Source of the DNA: Pseudooceanicola atlanticus
GTDB taxonomy: Bacteria; Pseudomonadota; Alphaproteobacteria; Rhodobacterales; Rhodobacteraceae
DNA: 64,000 nt
Direction: 5' to 3'
NCBI RefSeq assembly: GCF_000768315.1
Contig: NZ_AQQX01000001.1
Coordinates: 248,001-312,000, forward strand
Shown here: positions 1 through 8,246 of the stretch, piece after piece
Position numbering within the stretch: position 1 is the first letter of the stretch
Layout: each line of letters opens with the position of its first letter
Position numbers and translations under genes: made by a program
The notes under the pieces: model-generated
Told to the model about the DNA's origin: nothing
The model's database searches: none
What the model saw: only the letters and a program-made list of their open reading frames with translations

Positions 1-733
1 ACCCCAGCCCCGAGATCATCTGCACCGCACCGATGCCCGCCCCGCTGAAACCGGTCAGCTGGCCAATCACCGGACCGACATAACCGATGGCGGAAAAGAT
101 CGCGGCAAAGGCCAGCATCGTAACCAGCAGGTAGCCGGTCGTCGGCCAGGACAGCACCGCAGAGAATGCGCCCTTGGGGGCAGGGGGCGGCGCAGGCACC
201 TTGGGGATTAAGACCAGCACCGCCAGGCAGGCCAATGCCGACAGGGCCGAGGCCAACCAGAAGCTTGCCCGCCATCCGAACGCCTCGCCCACGACCGATC
301 CCAGCGGAATGCCCGAGATGAAGGCCAGCGACACGCCGGCATAGACCACGGCCAGCGCCCGCGCCCGCCGCTCCGGCCCGACCAGCGCCACGGCGATGGT
401 CGACGCCATGGGCATGGTCAGCGCCCCGAACGCCCCGGCCAGCAACCGCGTCGTCAGCAACCCGCCATAGCCCGGCATGATCGAGGACAGCGCGTTCATC
501 ACCGCCAGGTAGGCCAGCGTCCCGACCAGCAATCCCTTGCGGCCGAACCGTCCGGTCAGGATCGCCAGGATCGGCCCGGCAATGGCGCAGGAAATGGCAA
601 AGACGGATTGCAATTGTCCCGCCGCCTCGACCCCGACGCCCAGGTCGGCAGCCAGTGGGTCAAGGACACCGGCAAAGACGAAAACGCCGGTCGTGAAGGC
701 CAGCGGGCACAGCATCAGGGCCAGGAAACGCAT
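1..733 (-). CDS. MFS transporter, DHA1-like (3' end outside window)
   Basis: Partial gene: the first 244 codons are present and the rest lies beyond base 1. The protein is a string of hydrophobic helices with short loops. The MFS loop 2-3 signature GRFGRK is at about residues 61-66 after the second helix, as in 12-helix drug/metabolite exporters of the AraJ type. It sits in the inner membrane; the substrate cannot be inferred. The ATG (731-733) lies 3 bp past the stop of the thioesterase gene, so the two are probably one transcript controlled by the divergent MarR regulator. That would fit efflux of a compound sensed by MarR, which is inference. Confidence 0.85.
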   Translation of the reverse strand, partial: MRFLALMLCPLAFTTGVFVFAGVLDPLAADLGVGVEAAGQLQSVFAISCAIAGPILAILTGRFGRKGLLVGTLAYLAVMNALSSIMPGYGGLLTTRLLAGAFGALTMPMASTIAVALVGPERRARALAVVYAGVSLAFISGIPLGSVVGEAFGWRASFWLASALSALACLAVLVLIPKVPAPPPAPKGAFSAVLSWPTTGYLLVTMLAFAAIFSAIGYVGPVIGQLTGFSGAGIGAVQMISGLG

Positions 734-736
734 CGC

Positions 737-1231
737 TCAGGCCGGGATCTGCTGGATGAAACAGGCCGAGGTCGCGGTGGCCAATATGCGGCCCTTCGCA
801 TCCTCGATGACACCGTCCGCCGTGGCGATGCGACGCCCGCGCGACTGCACCCGCCCGATGCAGCGCACCTGCCCGGTCTCGGCGGTGATCGCCCGGATGA
901 ACTTCACGTTGGTGTCGAGCGAGACAAAGCTTTCGCCCTTCGCCATCGTCGTATGCACCGCGCAGCCAAGCGCGGAATCCAGCAGGGTCATCGCCCAGCC
1001 GCCATGCACGATCCCCATCGGGTTCAGCACATCGGCGCTCGGTTCGCCCCGGAACTCCACTTCGCCCTCGGCGACATGGCTGATCCACTGCGTCATGTGC
1101 CGCGCGATGCTGGGGGCGGGCAGGCCGCTTTCCATGATCGACCGCATCAACTCCTCTCCGGTCTTTTCAAAGGCTTCGGAGATCGGGATCGCCCCGACAT
1201 TGAATTCCGGGATTGGCGCGGGCTCGAACAT
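737..1231 (-). CDS. PaaI/YdiI-type hotdog-fold acyl-CoA thioesterase
   Basis: 164-residue protein with the PaaI thioesterase core: the NPMGIVHGGWAMTLLD segment carries the HGG motif at about residues 76-78, followed by the long hotdog helix and a TNVKFIRAI strand. Such enzymes hydrolyse acyl- or aroyl-CoA in the cytoplasm. The start is set at the ATG preceded by AAGGAG with 7-nt spacing. An in-frame extension to 1282 runs through the MarR promoter palindrome and is not believed. It is the first gene of a probable operon with the MFS transporter and divergent from marR. Confidence 0.9.
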   Translation of the reverse strand: MFEPAPIPEFNVGAIPISEAFEKTGEELMRSIMESGLPAPSIARHMTQWISHVAEGEVEFRGEPSADVLNPMGIVHGGWAMTLLDSALGCAVHTTMAKGESFVSLDTNVKFIRAITAETGQVRCIGRVQSRGRRIATADGVIEDAKGRILATATSACFIQQIPA

Positions 1232-1268
1232 CGGATACTCCTTGAATAGATGCATACACATATTAATT

Positions 1269-1284
1269 CCATGCATATGCATGG
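1269..1284. promoter_or_regulatory. Perfect 16-bp palindrome, probable MarR operator
   Basis: CCATGCATATGCATGG reads identically on both strands. It lies 12 bp before the marR start codon and 37 bp before the thioesterase start, with a further TGCAT half-site at about 1250. MarR dimers bind 16-20 bp palindromes in divergent promoters, so autoregulation plus control of the thioesterase/MFS pair is likely. Confidence 0.6.
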
Positions 1285-1296
1285 AGTCAAGGAGCC

Positions 1297-1773
1297 ATGT
1301 CAGATTCCGTCCAAAATCCCGACAGCCCCGCCCTCGCGGAATTGCTCTCTGGTTCGTGCTATTGCCTGGCCACGCGCCGGGCCTCGCGGCGCATGATCCG
1401 TCGTTACGACGCGGCGCTGGCCCAACATGGCTTGACGATTTCGCAGCTGGCGACGCTTGCCTGGATCCGGTTCCTGCGCCGTCCTTCGGTGCAGCGGATC
1501 GCCGACCTGATGGAGATGGATCAATCCGCGCTGTCCCGTGGCCTCGGCCCGCTTCAGCGCGAAGACCTCATCACCCCCGACCCCGACCCCGAAGACAAGC
1601 GCAAGAAGATCCTCAGCCTCACCGACGCCGGAGAGGCCCGCCTGATCGCCGCCGCCGCCGACTGGCAGAAGGCGCAGCGCGAGGTCGAGGCAGAGCAGGA
1701 AAAGATCGGCAACGACGTCACCCGCATGATGGCTGAAATCAACGCGCTGGCAGCCCCGGACGAAGGGCCGTAG
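1297..1773 (+). CDS. MarR family transcriptional regulator
   Basis: 158 residues, the usual MarR length. The recognition helix region RIADLMEMDQSALSRGLGPL is at about 67-86 and the wing with DPEDKRKKILSLT at about 97-109, both typical of the MarR winged helix. A good AAGGAG lies 2-7 bp before the ATG. It is a cytoplasmic DNA-binding dimer, probably repressing itself and the divergent thioesterase and exporter genes until a phenolic or lipophilic ligand binds. The ligand is unknown. It converges with the acyl-CoA ligase at 1837. Confidence 0.92.
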   Translation: MSDSVQNPDSPALAELLSGSCYCLATRRASRRMIRRYDAALAQHGLTISQLATLAWIRFLRRPSVQRIADLMEMDQSALSRGLGPLQREDLITPDPDPEDKRKKILSLTDAGEARLIAAAADWQKAQREVEAEQEKIGNDVTRMMAEINALAAPDEGP

Positions 1774-1789
1774 GCGACCCAAAGAAAAA

Positions 1790-1813
1790 GGGCGCCGTTC
1801 GCCAACGACGCCC
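1790..1813. terminator. Bidirectional hairpin terminator
   Basis: Stem GGGCGCCGTT / AACGACGCCC with one mismatch and a CGCC loop, preceded on the left by AAAGAAAAA (a T-rich tract on the minus strand). It sits between the convergent marR and acyl-CoA ligase genes and can serve the ligase transcript. Confidence 0.6.
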
Positions 1814-1836
1814 CTCTTGCACCAATCAGGTCCGGA

Positions 1837-3480
1837 TCACGCGCTTTCGCGCAGCTCCGGGTGCTGGTAATCGGCCAGCTCCTTGCGCAGGTTCAGCTTG
1901 GAGAACTTGCCCGTCGCCGTCAGCGGGATCGCATCGACCCAGACGATGTCATCGGGCAGCTGCCACTTGGCAAACTCGCTGCTCAGGTGGTCGCGCATTT
2001 CCTCCAGCGTCGGTTTCTCCGCGCCCTCGGCGGCGACGGCCACGAGGATCGGGCGCTCGTCCCAGCGGGGATGCTTGACGCCGATCGCGGCGGCCTGGGC
2101 CACGGCGGGATGCGCCATCGCCAGGTTTTCCAGGTCGATCGAGGAAATCCATTCCCCGCCCGACTTGATCAGGTCCTTGGCGCGGTCCTGGATCGACAGG
2201 AACCCGTCCGGGTCGATCGAGGCAACGTCGCCGGTGCCGAACCAGCCATCCTTGTCCAGCGCCTTGGCACTGGCTTCCTCGTTCTTGAAATAGCCGGCGA
2301 CGACGGTGTTGCCGCGCACGAACAACTCGCCCACGGCCTTGCCGTCATGGGGCAGCTTGTTGCCGTCCTCGTCGACGATCTTCAGTTCGACCCCGAAACA
2401 GCGGCGGCCCTGCAGCGACTTGTAGTCGATGCGGGTTTCGAACGGTTCGTCTTCCATCCACTTGGGCATGATGCCATGGGTGCCGACCGGCGACATCTCG
2501 GTCATACCCCAGGCATGGCCGACGCCGACGCCCATGTTCTCGAAGGCCTCGATCATCGACCGCGGCGCGGCGGACCCGCCGACGACGACATCCTCGAACC
2601 CTTCGGGCTTGCGCCCCTGGGCCTTGATCTCGGCCAGCAGGCCCTGCCAGATCGTCGGCACGCCCCAGGCGGAATAGACCTTTTCCTCGTCCATCAGCTT
2701 GAACAGGCTTGGCCCGTCCATCGCCGGCCCGGGCATCACCATGTTCAGACCCGACAGCAGGCTGGAATAGGGCAGGCCCCAGGCGTTCACGTGGAACAGC
2801 GGCACCACCGGCAGGACGCTCGCGCCCTCCTTGAAGGTCGTCGACTGCATCACCGAGATCATCATCGCGTGCAGCACCGTCGACCGGTGGGAATAGAGCG
2901 CGCCCTTCGGATTGCCCGTCGTGCCCGAGGTGTAGCACAGGCCGCAGGCAGTATCCTCGTCGAAGACCGGCCATTCGATCTCGGTGGGCTGGCCCTCAAG
3001 GATGTCTTCGTAGCACAGCACCTCGAACGGGGCGTCGGGCATCTTGTCCTTGTCGGACATCACGACGAATGTCATGTCCTTGGGCAGGTGATCCTTCACC
3101 GCCGCGATCAGCGGAACGAAGGTCGTGTCGAGGAACAGGACCTTATCCTCGGCATGGTTCACGATGTAGATCAGCTGTTCGGCCGACAGGCGCGGGTTGA
3201 TCGTGTGGCAGATCGCGCCGATGCCGGAAATCGCGTAATACAGCTCCATGTGGCGGTAGCCGTTCCAGGCCAGCGTCGCCACGCGGTCACCCATCTCGAC
3301 GCCCAAGCCGCGCAGGGCATGGGCCAGCTGGATCGACCGTTCGCGCATCTGCACGAAGGTCTCGCGGTGAATGTCCCCCTCGGTGCGAACCGACACGATT
3401 TCGGCCCGCGGATAGGCGCCCGCACCGAATTCGAGAATTTCGCTCACCAGCAACGGCTGGTGCATCATCATGCCTTTCAT
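1837..3480 (-). CDS. Fatty-acyl-CoA ligase (AMP-forming)
   Basis: 547 residues, full length for the long/medium-chain acyl-CoA synthetase group. The phosphate-binding motif [11 protein letters not shown] is at about 183-193, the adenine-site motif WGMTEMSP lies mid-protein, GTGDVA and [15 protein letters not shown] mark the hinge, and a C-terminal TATGKFSK carries the catalytic lysine. It activates a carboxylic acid to its CoA thioester in the cytoplasm. GGAGGAG lies 8 bp before the ATG. It is divergent from the quinone oxidoreductase, across 246 bp that carry GCGGAA/TTCCGC half-sites also seen at the other acyl-CoA promoters. Chain length specificity cannot be read. Confidence 0.92.
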   Translation of the reverse strand: MKGMMMHQPLLVSEILEFGAGAYPRAEIVSVRTEGDIHRETFVQMRERSIQLAHALRGLGVEMGDRVATLAWNGYRHMELYYAISGIGAICHTINPRLSAEQLIYIVNHAEDKVLFLDTTFVPLIAAVKDHLPKDMTFVVMSDKDKMPDAPFEVLCYEDILEGQPTEIEWPVFDEDTACGLCYTSGTTGNPKGALYSHRSTVLHAMMISVMQSTTFKEGASVLPVVPLFHVNAWGLPYSSLLSGLNMVMPGPAMDGPSLFKLMDEEKVYSAWGVPTIWQGLLAEIKAQGRKPEGFEDVVVGGSAAPRSMIEAFENMGVGVGHAWGMTEMSPVGTHGIMPKWMEDEPFETRIDYKSLQGRRCFGVELKIVDEDGNKLPHDGKAVGELFVRGNTVVAGYFKNEEASAKALDKDGWFGTGDVASIDPDGFLSIQDRAKDLIKSGGEWISSIDLENLAMAHPAVAQAAAIGVKHPRWDERPILVAVAAEGAEKPTLEEMRDHLSSEFAKWQLPDDIVWVDAIPLTATGKFSKLNLRKELADYQHPELRESA

Positions 3481-3726
3481 GGCGTTTCTCCTCCCTGACT
3501 GGTTCTGCGGAAGTTACCCCCTGACAGGTAGAGGTGGAAGGGAATTCCGCAACGCTTCACGCGGGGTTGTTTCGCAGGACGGAAAAAATTCTTCCACCAT
3601 GCGGAAATATCGTAAAAATCATGCAAAACGCATCTATTTTCAATGGTCTACCCTGCCAGATCAGGTAGGTTCAGGGTCAAAGCGGCGCCCCGAAAAGGGG
3701 TGCAGATTCGCATTGGGAGGACAAAG
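3481..3726. promoter_or_regulatory. Divergent promoter region, ligase / quinone oxidoreductase
   Basis: This 246-bp gap is less GC-rich than its neighbours. It contains GCGGAA (3497, 3601) and TTCCGC (about 3543) half-sites and an inverted repeat CTACC-CTG / CAG-GTAG at about 3648-3669 close to the oxidoreductase gene. It is probably the operator and promoter region for both genes; the exact promoters were not resolved. Confidence 0.4.
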
Positions 3727-4692
3727 ATGAAAGCGATCGTATGTGAAGAATTCGGCCCCCTGGACGACCTCGTCTACAAGGACGTGCCGGACCTCGAACC
3801 GGGCGACGGCCAGGTCCTGATCCGGACCGAGGCGGCGGGCGTGAACTACCCCGACGGCCTGCTGGTGCAGGGGCTGTACCAGTCCAAGCCCGATCGCCCC
3901 TTCACCCCCGGCAGCGAGGTCGCGGGCGAGGTCGTCAAGATCGGCGCCGGCGTCACCCGGTTCAAGCCGGGCGACCGCGTCGTCACCTATTGCTCAGGCG
4001 GCTATGCCGAACTGGCCGTGGGCAGCGAACAGACCTGTTTCGCGCTGCCCGACGGGATGGATGCCGCCGATGCCTGCGCGATGATCATCGCCTGGGGCAC
4101 CTCGCATCACGCGCTGAAACAGCGGGCCAACCTGCAACCGGGCGAAACGCTGGTGATCTTCGGGGCGGCCGGCGCGACCGGCACCGCCGCGATCCAGATC
4201 GGCAAGGTGATGGGCGCGACCGTGATCGCCGTCTGTTCGTCCGAAGAGAAGCGCAAGATCGCGCTGGAGCAGGGGGCGGATCACGCCATCGGCTATGACA
4301 ACCTCAAGGACGAGGTGAAGGGCCTGACCGGCGGCAAGGGCGCCGACGTGGTCTACGATTCCGTGGGCGGCGACGCCTTCGCCGCCGCCTCGCGTTTCAT
4401 GGCGCCGGGCGGGCGGCTGCTGGTCATCGGTTTCGCCAGCGGGGAAATTCCCAAGCTGCCGGTGAACCTGACCCTGGTGAAGGAATACGCGGTCGTCGGT
4501 GTATTCTGGGGCAACTGGACGCGCCGCGAACCCGCCGCCTACCTCGCCAATATGGACGAGCTGTTCGGCTGGTACACCGACGGCAAGATCAAGCCGCTGA
4601 TCGAAGGCCGCTATCCCCTGGCCGAGGCCGCGGATGTGCTGAAACGCGTGCTGGGCCGTGGTGCCGTGGGCAAGCTGGCCCTCGTGCCGTGA
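3727..4692 (+). CDS. Zinc-independent NADPH:quinone oxidoreductase (MDR superfamily)
   Basis: 321 residues. It has the N-terminal GroES-like fold with EAAGVNYPDGLLVQG and the nucleotide-binding GAAGATGTAAIQIGK in the Rossmann half, and lacks the catalytic and structural zinc cysteines of alcohol dehydrogenases, so it belongs to the Qor/zeta-crystallin branch. It reduces quinones or enoyl-type substrates with NADPH in the cytoplasm. The start is the ATG 4 bp after GGAGGACAA; a longer frame reaching back to 3643 lacks a ribosome site. It may belong to the adjacent acyl-CoA catabolic block, since several homologues act as enoyl/crotonyl-CoA reductases. Confidence 0.88.
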   Translation: MKAIVCEEFGPLDDLVYKDVPDLEPGDGQVLIRTEAAGVNYPDGLLVQGLYQSKPDRPFTPGSEVAGEVVKIGAGVTRFKPGDRVVTYCSGGYAELAVGSEQTCFALPDGMDAADACAMIIAWGTSHHALKQRANLQPGETLVIFGAAGATGTAAIQIGKVMGATVIAVCSSEEKRKIALEQGADHAIGYDNLKDEVKGLTGGKGADVVYDSVGGDAFAAASRFMAPGGRLLVIGFASGEIPKLPVNLTLVKEYAVVGVFWGNWTRREPAAYLANMDELFGWYTDGKIKPLIEGRYPLAEAADVLKRVLGRGAVGKLALVP

Positions 4693-4700
4693 TACCTGAC

Positions 4701-4724
4701 GTGGCCCTGCTTTGGCGGGGCCAC
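4701..4724 (+). terminator. Hairpin after quinone oxidoreductase
   Basis: Stem GTGGCCC / GGGGCCAC around a TTTGGC loop, 9 bp past the stop codon. No T-run follows directly; the next 80 bases hold the conserved 3' element described separately. Confidence 0.4.
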
Positions 4725-4761
4725 CCGGCGATCGGATGGCCGCGCCTTTGGCCGGTGTCGG

Positions 4762-4802
4762 ATGCCTCCGGCGGGAGTATTTTTGGCAAGATGAAGCAGG
4801 GG
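4762..4802 (+). repeat. Conserved 3' intergenic element, copy A
   Basis: A short CTCC/GGAG hairpin, then GAGTATTTTTGGCAAGATG and AAGCAGGGG. Five related copies occur in this window, all 3' of a gene and in the same orientation to it; here the gene is the quinone oxidoreductase. The hairpin followed by TATTTTT looks like an intrinsic terminator, but the conserved 18 bases beyond the T-run are unexplained. Confidence 0.7.
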
Positions 4803-4804
4803 CG

Positions 4805-5626
4805 TCAGTAGCCCACGCGGCTCACCATGTTGACCAGGTTCACCAGTTTGGGGCCCAGGTCGTTTTCCAGCCGGTCCTTGGTCAGCGAGAACCCGTAGCC
4901 GCCCAGGTTGAAGGCCAGCATCGGCGTGTCCGGCTGCTGGCTGCGATAGGGCACCGAAACGGCATGCACGTCGCGCTGCCAGCCCCCGATATTGCAATAG
5001 AAGCCGCGGGTGCGGACCTGTTCGCAGGCATCCTCGATCCCGTCGAGGATCTCCTGCAGGCGGTCGGGTTCGGTGCGTTCCCTGATGCGCTCGATGATCT
5101 CGGCGCGTTCGGCCTCGGTCGTGCCGGCGATATAGGCGCGCCCCATGGCCGACCGGGCCAGCGAGATGCGCGAGCCGACCGACAGCTGGAGCGAGATCAC
5201 GCCCTCGGACCGCGCCGCGGCGATATAGGTGATCGCCATGTCGTCGCGCCCGCCCAGGGCGACCAGGACGCCGTCGCCGGCTTCGTCCGCCAGTTCCTGC
5301 ATGTAGACCTGCGCGGTTTCCCGCACCTGCATCCCCGCCAGGCAGGCATAGCCCAGCGACAGGACCGGCACCCCCATACGGTAACGTCCGGTGCCTTCGT
5401 CATAGACGAGGTAGCCCGATTTGAGCAGCGTGAAGGTCAGGCGCGACACGGTGGAATTGGGCAGGCCGGTGCGTTCGGCCAGCTCGGAATTGCCCAGCCC
5501 GGCCTTGTCCGCGGGCCGGAAGGCGCGCAGGATTTCCAGCCCCCGATGCAACGAGGTCACGAACTGACGGTCGCCGTCAGATTTTTCGCTGCCCTGGCTG
5601 GCAGTATCGGTCACTCTTTTCCGCAC
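4805..5626 (-). CDS. IclR family transcriptional regulator
   Basis: 273 residues: an N-terminal winged helix (about 22-85, with GLGNSELAERTGLPNSTVSRLTFTL read in two parts as turn and recognition helix), then the IclR effector domain with the SLARSAMGRAYIAG and FCYN-like GFYCNIGGW segments. The start is GTG, preceded by AGGAAC. It lies at the promoter-distal end of the minus-strand acyl-CoA genes and is the obvious candidate to control them. The TTCCG-N5-CGGAA site at 9873 and half-sites near 3500 and 5697 are candidate operators. Confidence 0.92.
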   Translation of the reverse strand: MRKRVTDTASQGSEKSDGDRQFVTSLHRGLEILRAFRPADKAGLGNSELAERTGLPNSTVSRLTFTLLKSGYLVYDEGTGRYRMGVPVLSLGYACLAGMQVRETAQVYMQELADEAGDGVLVALGGRDDMAITYIAAARSEGVISLQLSVGSRISLARSAMGRAYIAGTTEAERAEIIERIRERTEPDRLQEILDGIEDACEQVRTRGFYCNIGGWQRDVHAVSVPYRSQQPDTPMLAFNLGGYGFSLTKDRLENDLGPKLVNLVNMVSRVGY

Positions 5627-5715
5627 GTGTCGTTCCTATCTTTATGACCGGCCGGGTTCCAATGCGCTTATGCGGGGGGGTGGGCATCGGTCAAGTTATT
5701 CCGCCTTTCGGGCGC

Positions 5716-7395
5716 TCAAGTTCCTGTCTTCGTGTCGTTTTGTGCGGCAGCTTTGGCCTCGGCCAGCTCCCGCCATTGCACCTTGCCGGATCCCGTCTTG
5801 GGCAGCGCGTCGACAAACACGACCTGGCGGGGGCATTTATAGGCCGCCATCGTCTCGTGACACCAGGCGATCACCTCGGCCTCGGTCGGGGTGGTGCCGG
5901 CGGCCGCGACCACGTAGGCCTTCACGGTCTCGCCGCGCCGCGCATCGGGGGCGCCGATCACGCAGGCCTCCTTGATCTGCGGGTGATGGTGCATCAGCGC
6001 CTCCACCTCGGCGGGCCAGACCTTGAAGCCGCTGGCATTGATCATCCGCTTCACCCGGTCGGTCATGTAGAAGTAGCCGTCCTTGTCGTAGCAGCCGATA
6101 TCGCCGGTGCGGAAAAACGGCTTGCCGTCCAGCTCGATGAAGGCCGCCTTGGTCGCTTCCGGGTTGCGCCAATAGCCTTCGAAGACCTGCGGCCCGTTCA
6201 TCACGATCTCGCCGGACTGGTCGGGGCCCAGTTCTTCGCCGCTCTCCAGGTCCAGCACCCGCGCATCGACATCGAACAGCGGAATGCCAAGGCATTGCAT
6301 CCGGGCTGCCTGTGGCGGGTTGATATGGGTGGCCGCGATGGTTTCGGACAACCCGTAGCCCTCGACGAAATTTAGCCCCGTGCGGTCCTTCAGCTTGGCC
6401 GCGATCGCCTCGGGCATGGCGGCACCGCCGCCGCCCATGGAGGTCAGCGAACTAAGATCGTAACTGTCGAAATCCGGCGCGTTCAGAATGTCGATCACCA
6501 TCGTCGTGATCGACCGGAACATGGTGACCTTGTGATGCGCGATCAGCCGCGCGGCAAGGTCCCGGTCCCAGCGGGTCATCAGCACGATGGTCGACCCGGC
6601 AAGGATCGGCGCGTTCATCGAATTCTGCATCCCCGTGACGTGGAAATAGGGCAGCACGCCCAGCAGGGTCACGTCCTCGGTGAAGGGGCTCCAATGGGCA
6701 TAGGCATGCACCGTCGCCTGCACCGACCGGTGCCGGTGGACACAGCCCTTGGGGTTGCCGGTGGTGCCCGAGGAATAGGGGATCACTGCCAGATCCTCGG
6801 CCCCCGCCAGATGCGGCGCGGGGCTGTGACCGGCGGCCAGCGCGTCGCGCCAGCGGGTCACGCCGGGGCCTGACAGGCCGGCATCGCTTTCGCCGGCCAG
6901 GGCGTCGGGCAGGCGGAAGGGGCTGGCGGGGTCGGTCATGTCGGCATAGGCCGCGCCCAGCACGTCGTCGATATCGCCCGAGGCGATCAGCGGCTGGATG
7001 TGGTCGACCAGTTCCGACCCCGCCAGCGCGATGCGCGCGCCGGTGTCGCGGGCCAGGTGCTCAAGCTCGGCCTGGCGGTTCATCGGGTTCACCGGGATCA
7101 CGGCGGCATCGGCCCGCAGGATCGCGTAATAGCCGATGATCCATTGCGGCGAGTTTTGCATGTACAGCAGCACCCGGTCGCCCCGCGCCGTGCCGCGCGA
7201 TTGCAGCCAGCCGGCCAGCCGCTCGACCGCGTCGTTCAGCTGGGCATAGGTGATCTGCGTGCCGTAATAGTGGATCGCCACCTTGCCGGGCAGGCGCGCG
7301 GCCGTATCCACAAGGTTCTGCGCCACCGATTGCGCGGGCACGTCGATGTGGTGCGGCAGGCCCGGGGGCCAGTGCTTGAAATGCAGATCGGTCAT
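5716..7395 (-). CDS. Acyl-CoA ligase (AMP-forming), class I adenylate-forming family
   Basis: 559 residues. Motifs: [18 protein letters not shown] (phosphate loop), GYGLSETIAATH (A5), GQVFEGYWRNPE-type segment, RTGDIGCYDKDGYFYMTDRVKRMINASGFKVWP (hinge) and a terminal PKTGSGKVQWREL with the catalytic lysine. It activates a carboxylate to an acyl-CoA. The start ATG overlaps the stop of the upstream dehydrogenase (TGATG), implying translational coupling. A frame open upstream to 7794 is only antisense-type read-through of the dehydrogenase. Substrate unknown; a short/medium-chain or aryl acid is plausible. Confidence 0.9.
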   Translation of the reverse strand: MTDLHFKHWPPGLPHHIDVPAQSVAQNLVDTAARLPGKVAIHYYGTQITYAQLNDAVERLAGWLQSRGTARGDRVLLYMQNSPQWIIGYYAILRADAAVIPVNPMNRQAELEHLARDTGARIALAGSELVDHIQPLIASGDIDDVLGAAYADMTDPASPFRLPDALAGESDAGLSGPGVTRWRDALAAGHSPAPHLAGAEDLAVIPYSSGTTGNPKGCVHRHRSVQATVHAYAHWSPFTEDVTLLGVLPYFHVTGMQNSMNAPILAGSTIVLMTRWDRDLAARLIAHHKVTMFRSITTMVIDILNAPDFDSYDLSSLTSMGGGGAAMPEAIAAKLKDRTGLNFVEGYGLSETIAATHINPPQAARMQCLGIPLFDVDARVLDLESGEELGPDQSGEIVMNGPQVFEGYWRNPEATKAAFIELDGKPFFRTGDIGCYDKDGYFYMTDRVKRMINASGFKVWPAEVEALMHHHPQIKEACVIGAPDARRGETVKAYVVAAAGTTPTEAEVIAWCHETMAAYKCPRQVVFVDALPKTGSGKVQWRELAEAKAAAQNDTKTGT

Positions 7396-8165
7396 CAGAC
7401 CTTCATCCCCGGCAGGTTGAGCGAGGCGGTGTTGCCCCCATCCACCGGCAGCGCCTGCCCGGTGATGTAGGACGCGTCGTCCGAGGCGAGAAAGCAGATC
7501 GCCGCCGCGATTTCCTCGGGCCGGCCATAGCGGCGCAGCTCGCAGCGGGATCCCAGCCGGTCTTCCTTGCCGGCGTCGCGGGCATAGTCGAAGACGGGCT
7601 TGGTCATGCCGGTTTCGATCAGGCCGGGGCAGACTGCGTTGACCCGCACGTTGTGGCCGCCCAGGTCGCAGGCCGCCGTCATGGTCAGGTTGATGACCCC
7701 GGCCTTTGAGGCGGAATAGGCATTGCCCCCCGCGCCCGACCGGATCCCCGCCACCGAGGCGGTGTTGACGATCGCACCGCTGCCCTGGTCGCACATGACC
7801 TGGCCCGCATGTTTGATGAAATGGGCCACGCCGATCAGGTTGACGCCCAGCACCTTGGTCCAGGTCGCCATGTCATTGCCGGTGATCGGTTCCTTGGAAC
7901 AGGCGATGCCCGCATTATTGGCCACTGCGTCGATCCGGCCCCACTTGGCCATGACCGCGTCGACCACGCCCTTCACCTGCGCCTCGTCCGAGACATCGCA
8001 GGTCATGGTGATGTGGTCGCCTTCGGGCAGGCTGTCCGCCAGCCCGGCCTCGTTCACGTCGACAAGGCAGACCTTGGCCCCTTCGCGCGCCATGCGTTGC
8101 GCCGTGGCGCGGCCGATGCCACTGCCGGCGCCGGTCACGATGGCGACCTTACCTTCATATCTCAC
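7395..8165 (-). CDS. Short-chain dehydrogenase/reductase (SDR)
   Basis: 256 residues with classical SDR motifs: TGAGSGIG for NAD(P) binding near the N-terminus, NNAG, then the active-site Ser and YSASK, and the C-terminal GQALPVDGG. GTG start chosen because GGGAGGAG stands 5 bp upstream; the next upstream ATG lacks one. An aspartate after the second strand (LVDVN) suggests NAD preference, as in 3-hydroxyacyl-CoA dehydrogenases. It lies between two acyl-CoA ligases in one operon, which fits oxidation of a hydroxyacyl intermediate, by inference. Confidence 0.9.
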   Translation of the reverse strand: MRYEGKVAIVTGAGSGIGRATAQRMAREGAKVCLVDVNEAGLADSLPEGDHITMTCDVSDEAQVKGVVDAVMAKWGRIDAVANNAGIACSKEPITGNDMATWTKVLGVNLIGVAHFIKHAGQVMCDQGSGAIVNTASVAGIRSGAGGNAYSASKAGVINLTMTAACDLGGHNVRVNAVCPGLIETGMTKPVFDYARDAGKEDRLGSRCELRRYGRPEEIAAAICFLASDDASYITGQALPVDGGNTASLNLPGMKV

Positions 8166-8246
8166 GGTTGCTCCTCCCGTCGGAAAACGATGCCATGTTT
8201 GCATCCTCCGATCAACAAATTTGGAATTAGGTTCTGCGATGCGGAT

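Noticed and set aside
1861-3498. A 545-codon open frame antisense to the acyl-CoA ligase
   Set aside because: High GC produces long antisense frames. Its translation is rich in His, Arg and Gln without domains, and the opposite strand encodes a full, motif-bearing ligase.
7396-7794. An N-terminal extension of the acyl-CoA ligase up to 7794
   Set aside because: It overlaps the SDR gene in another frame. The ligase family begins at about MTDLHFKHW, where TGATG coupling exists.
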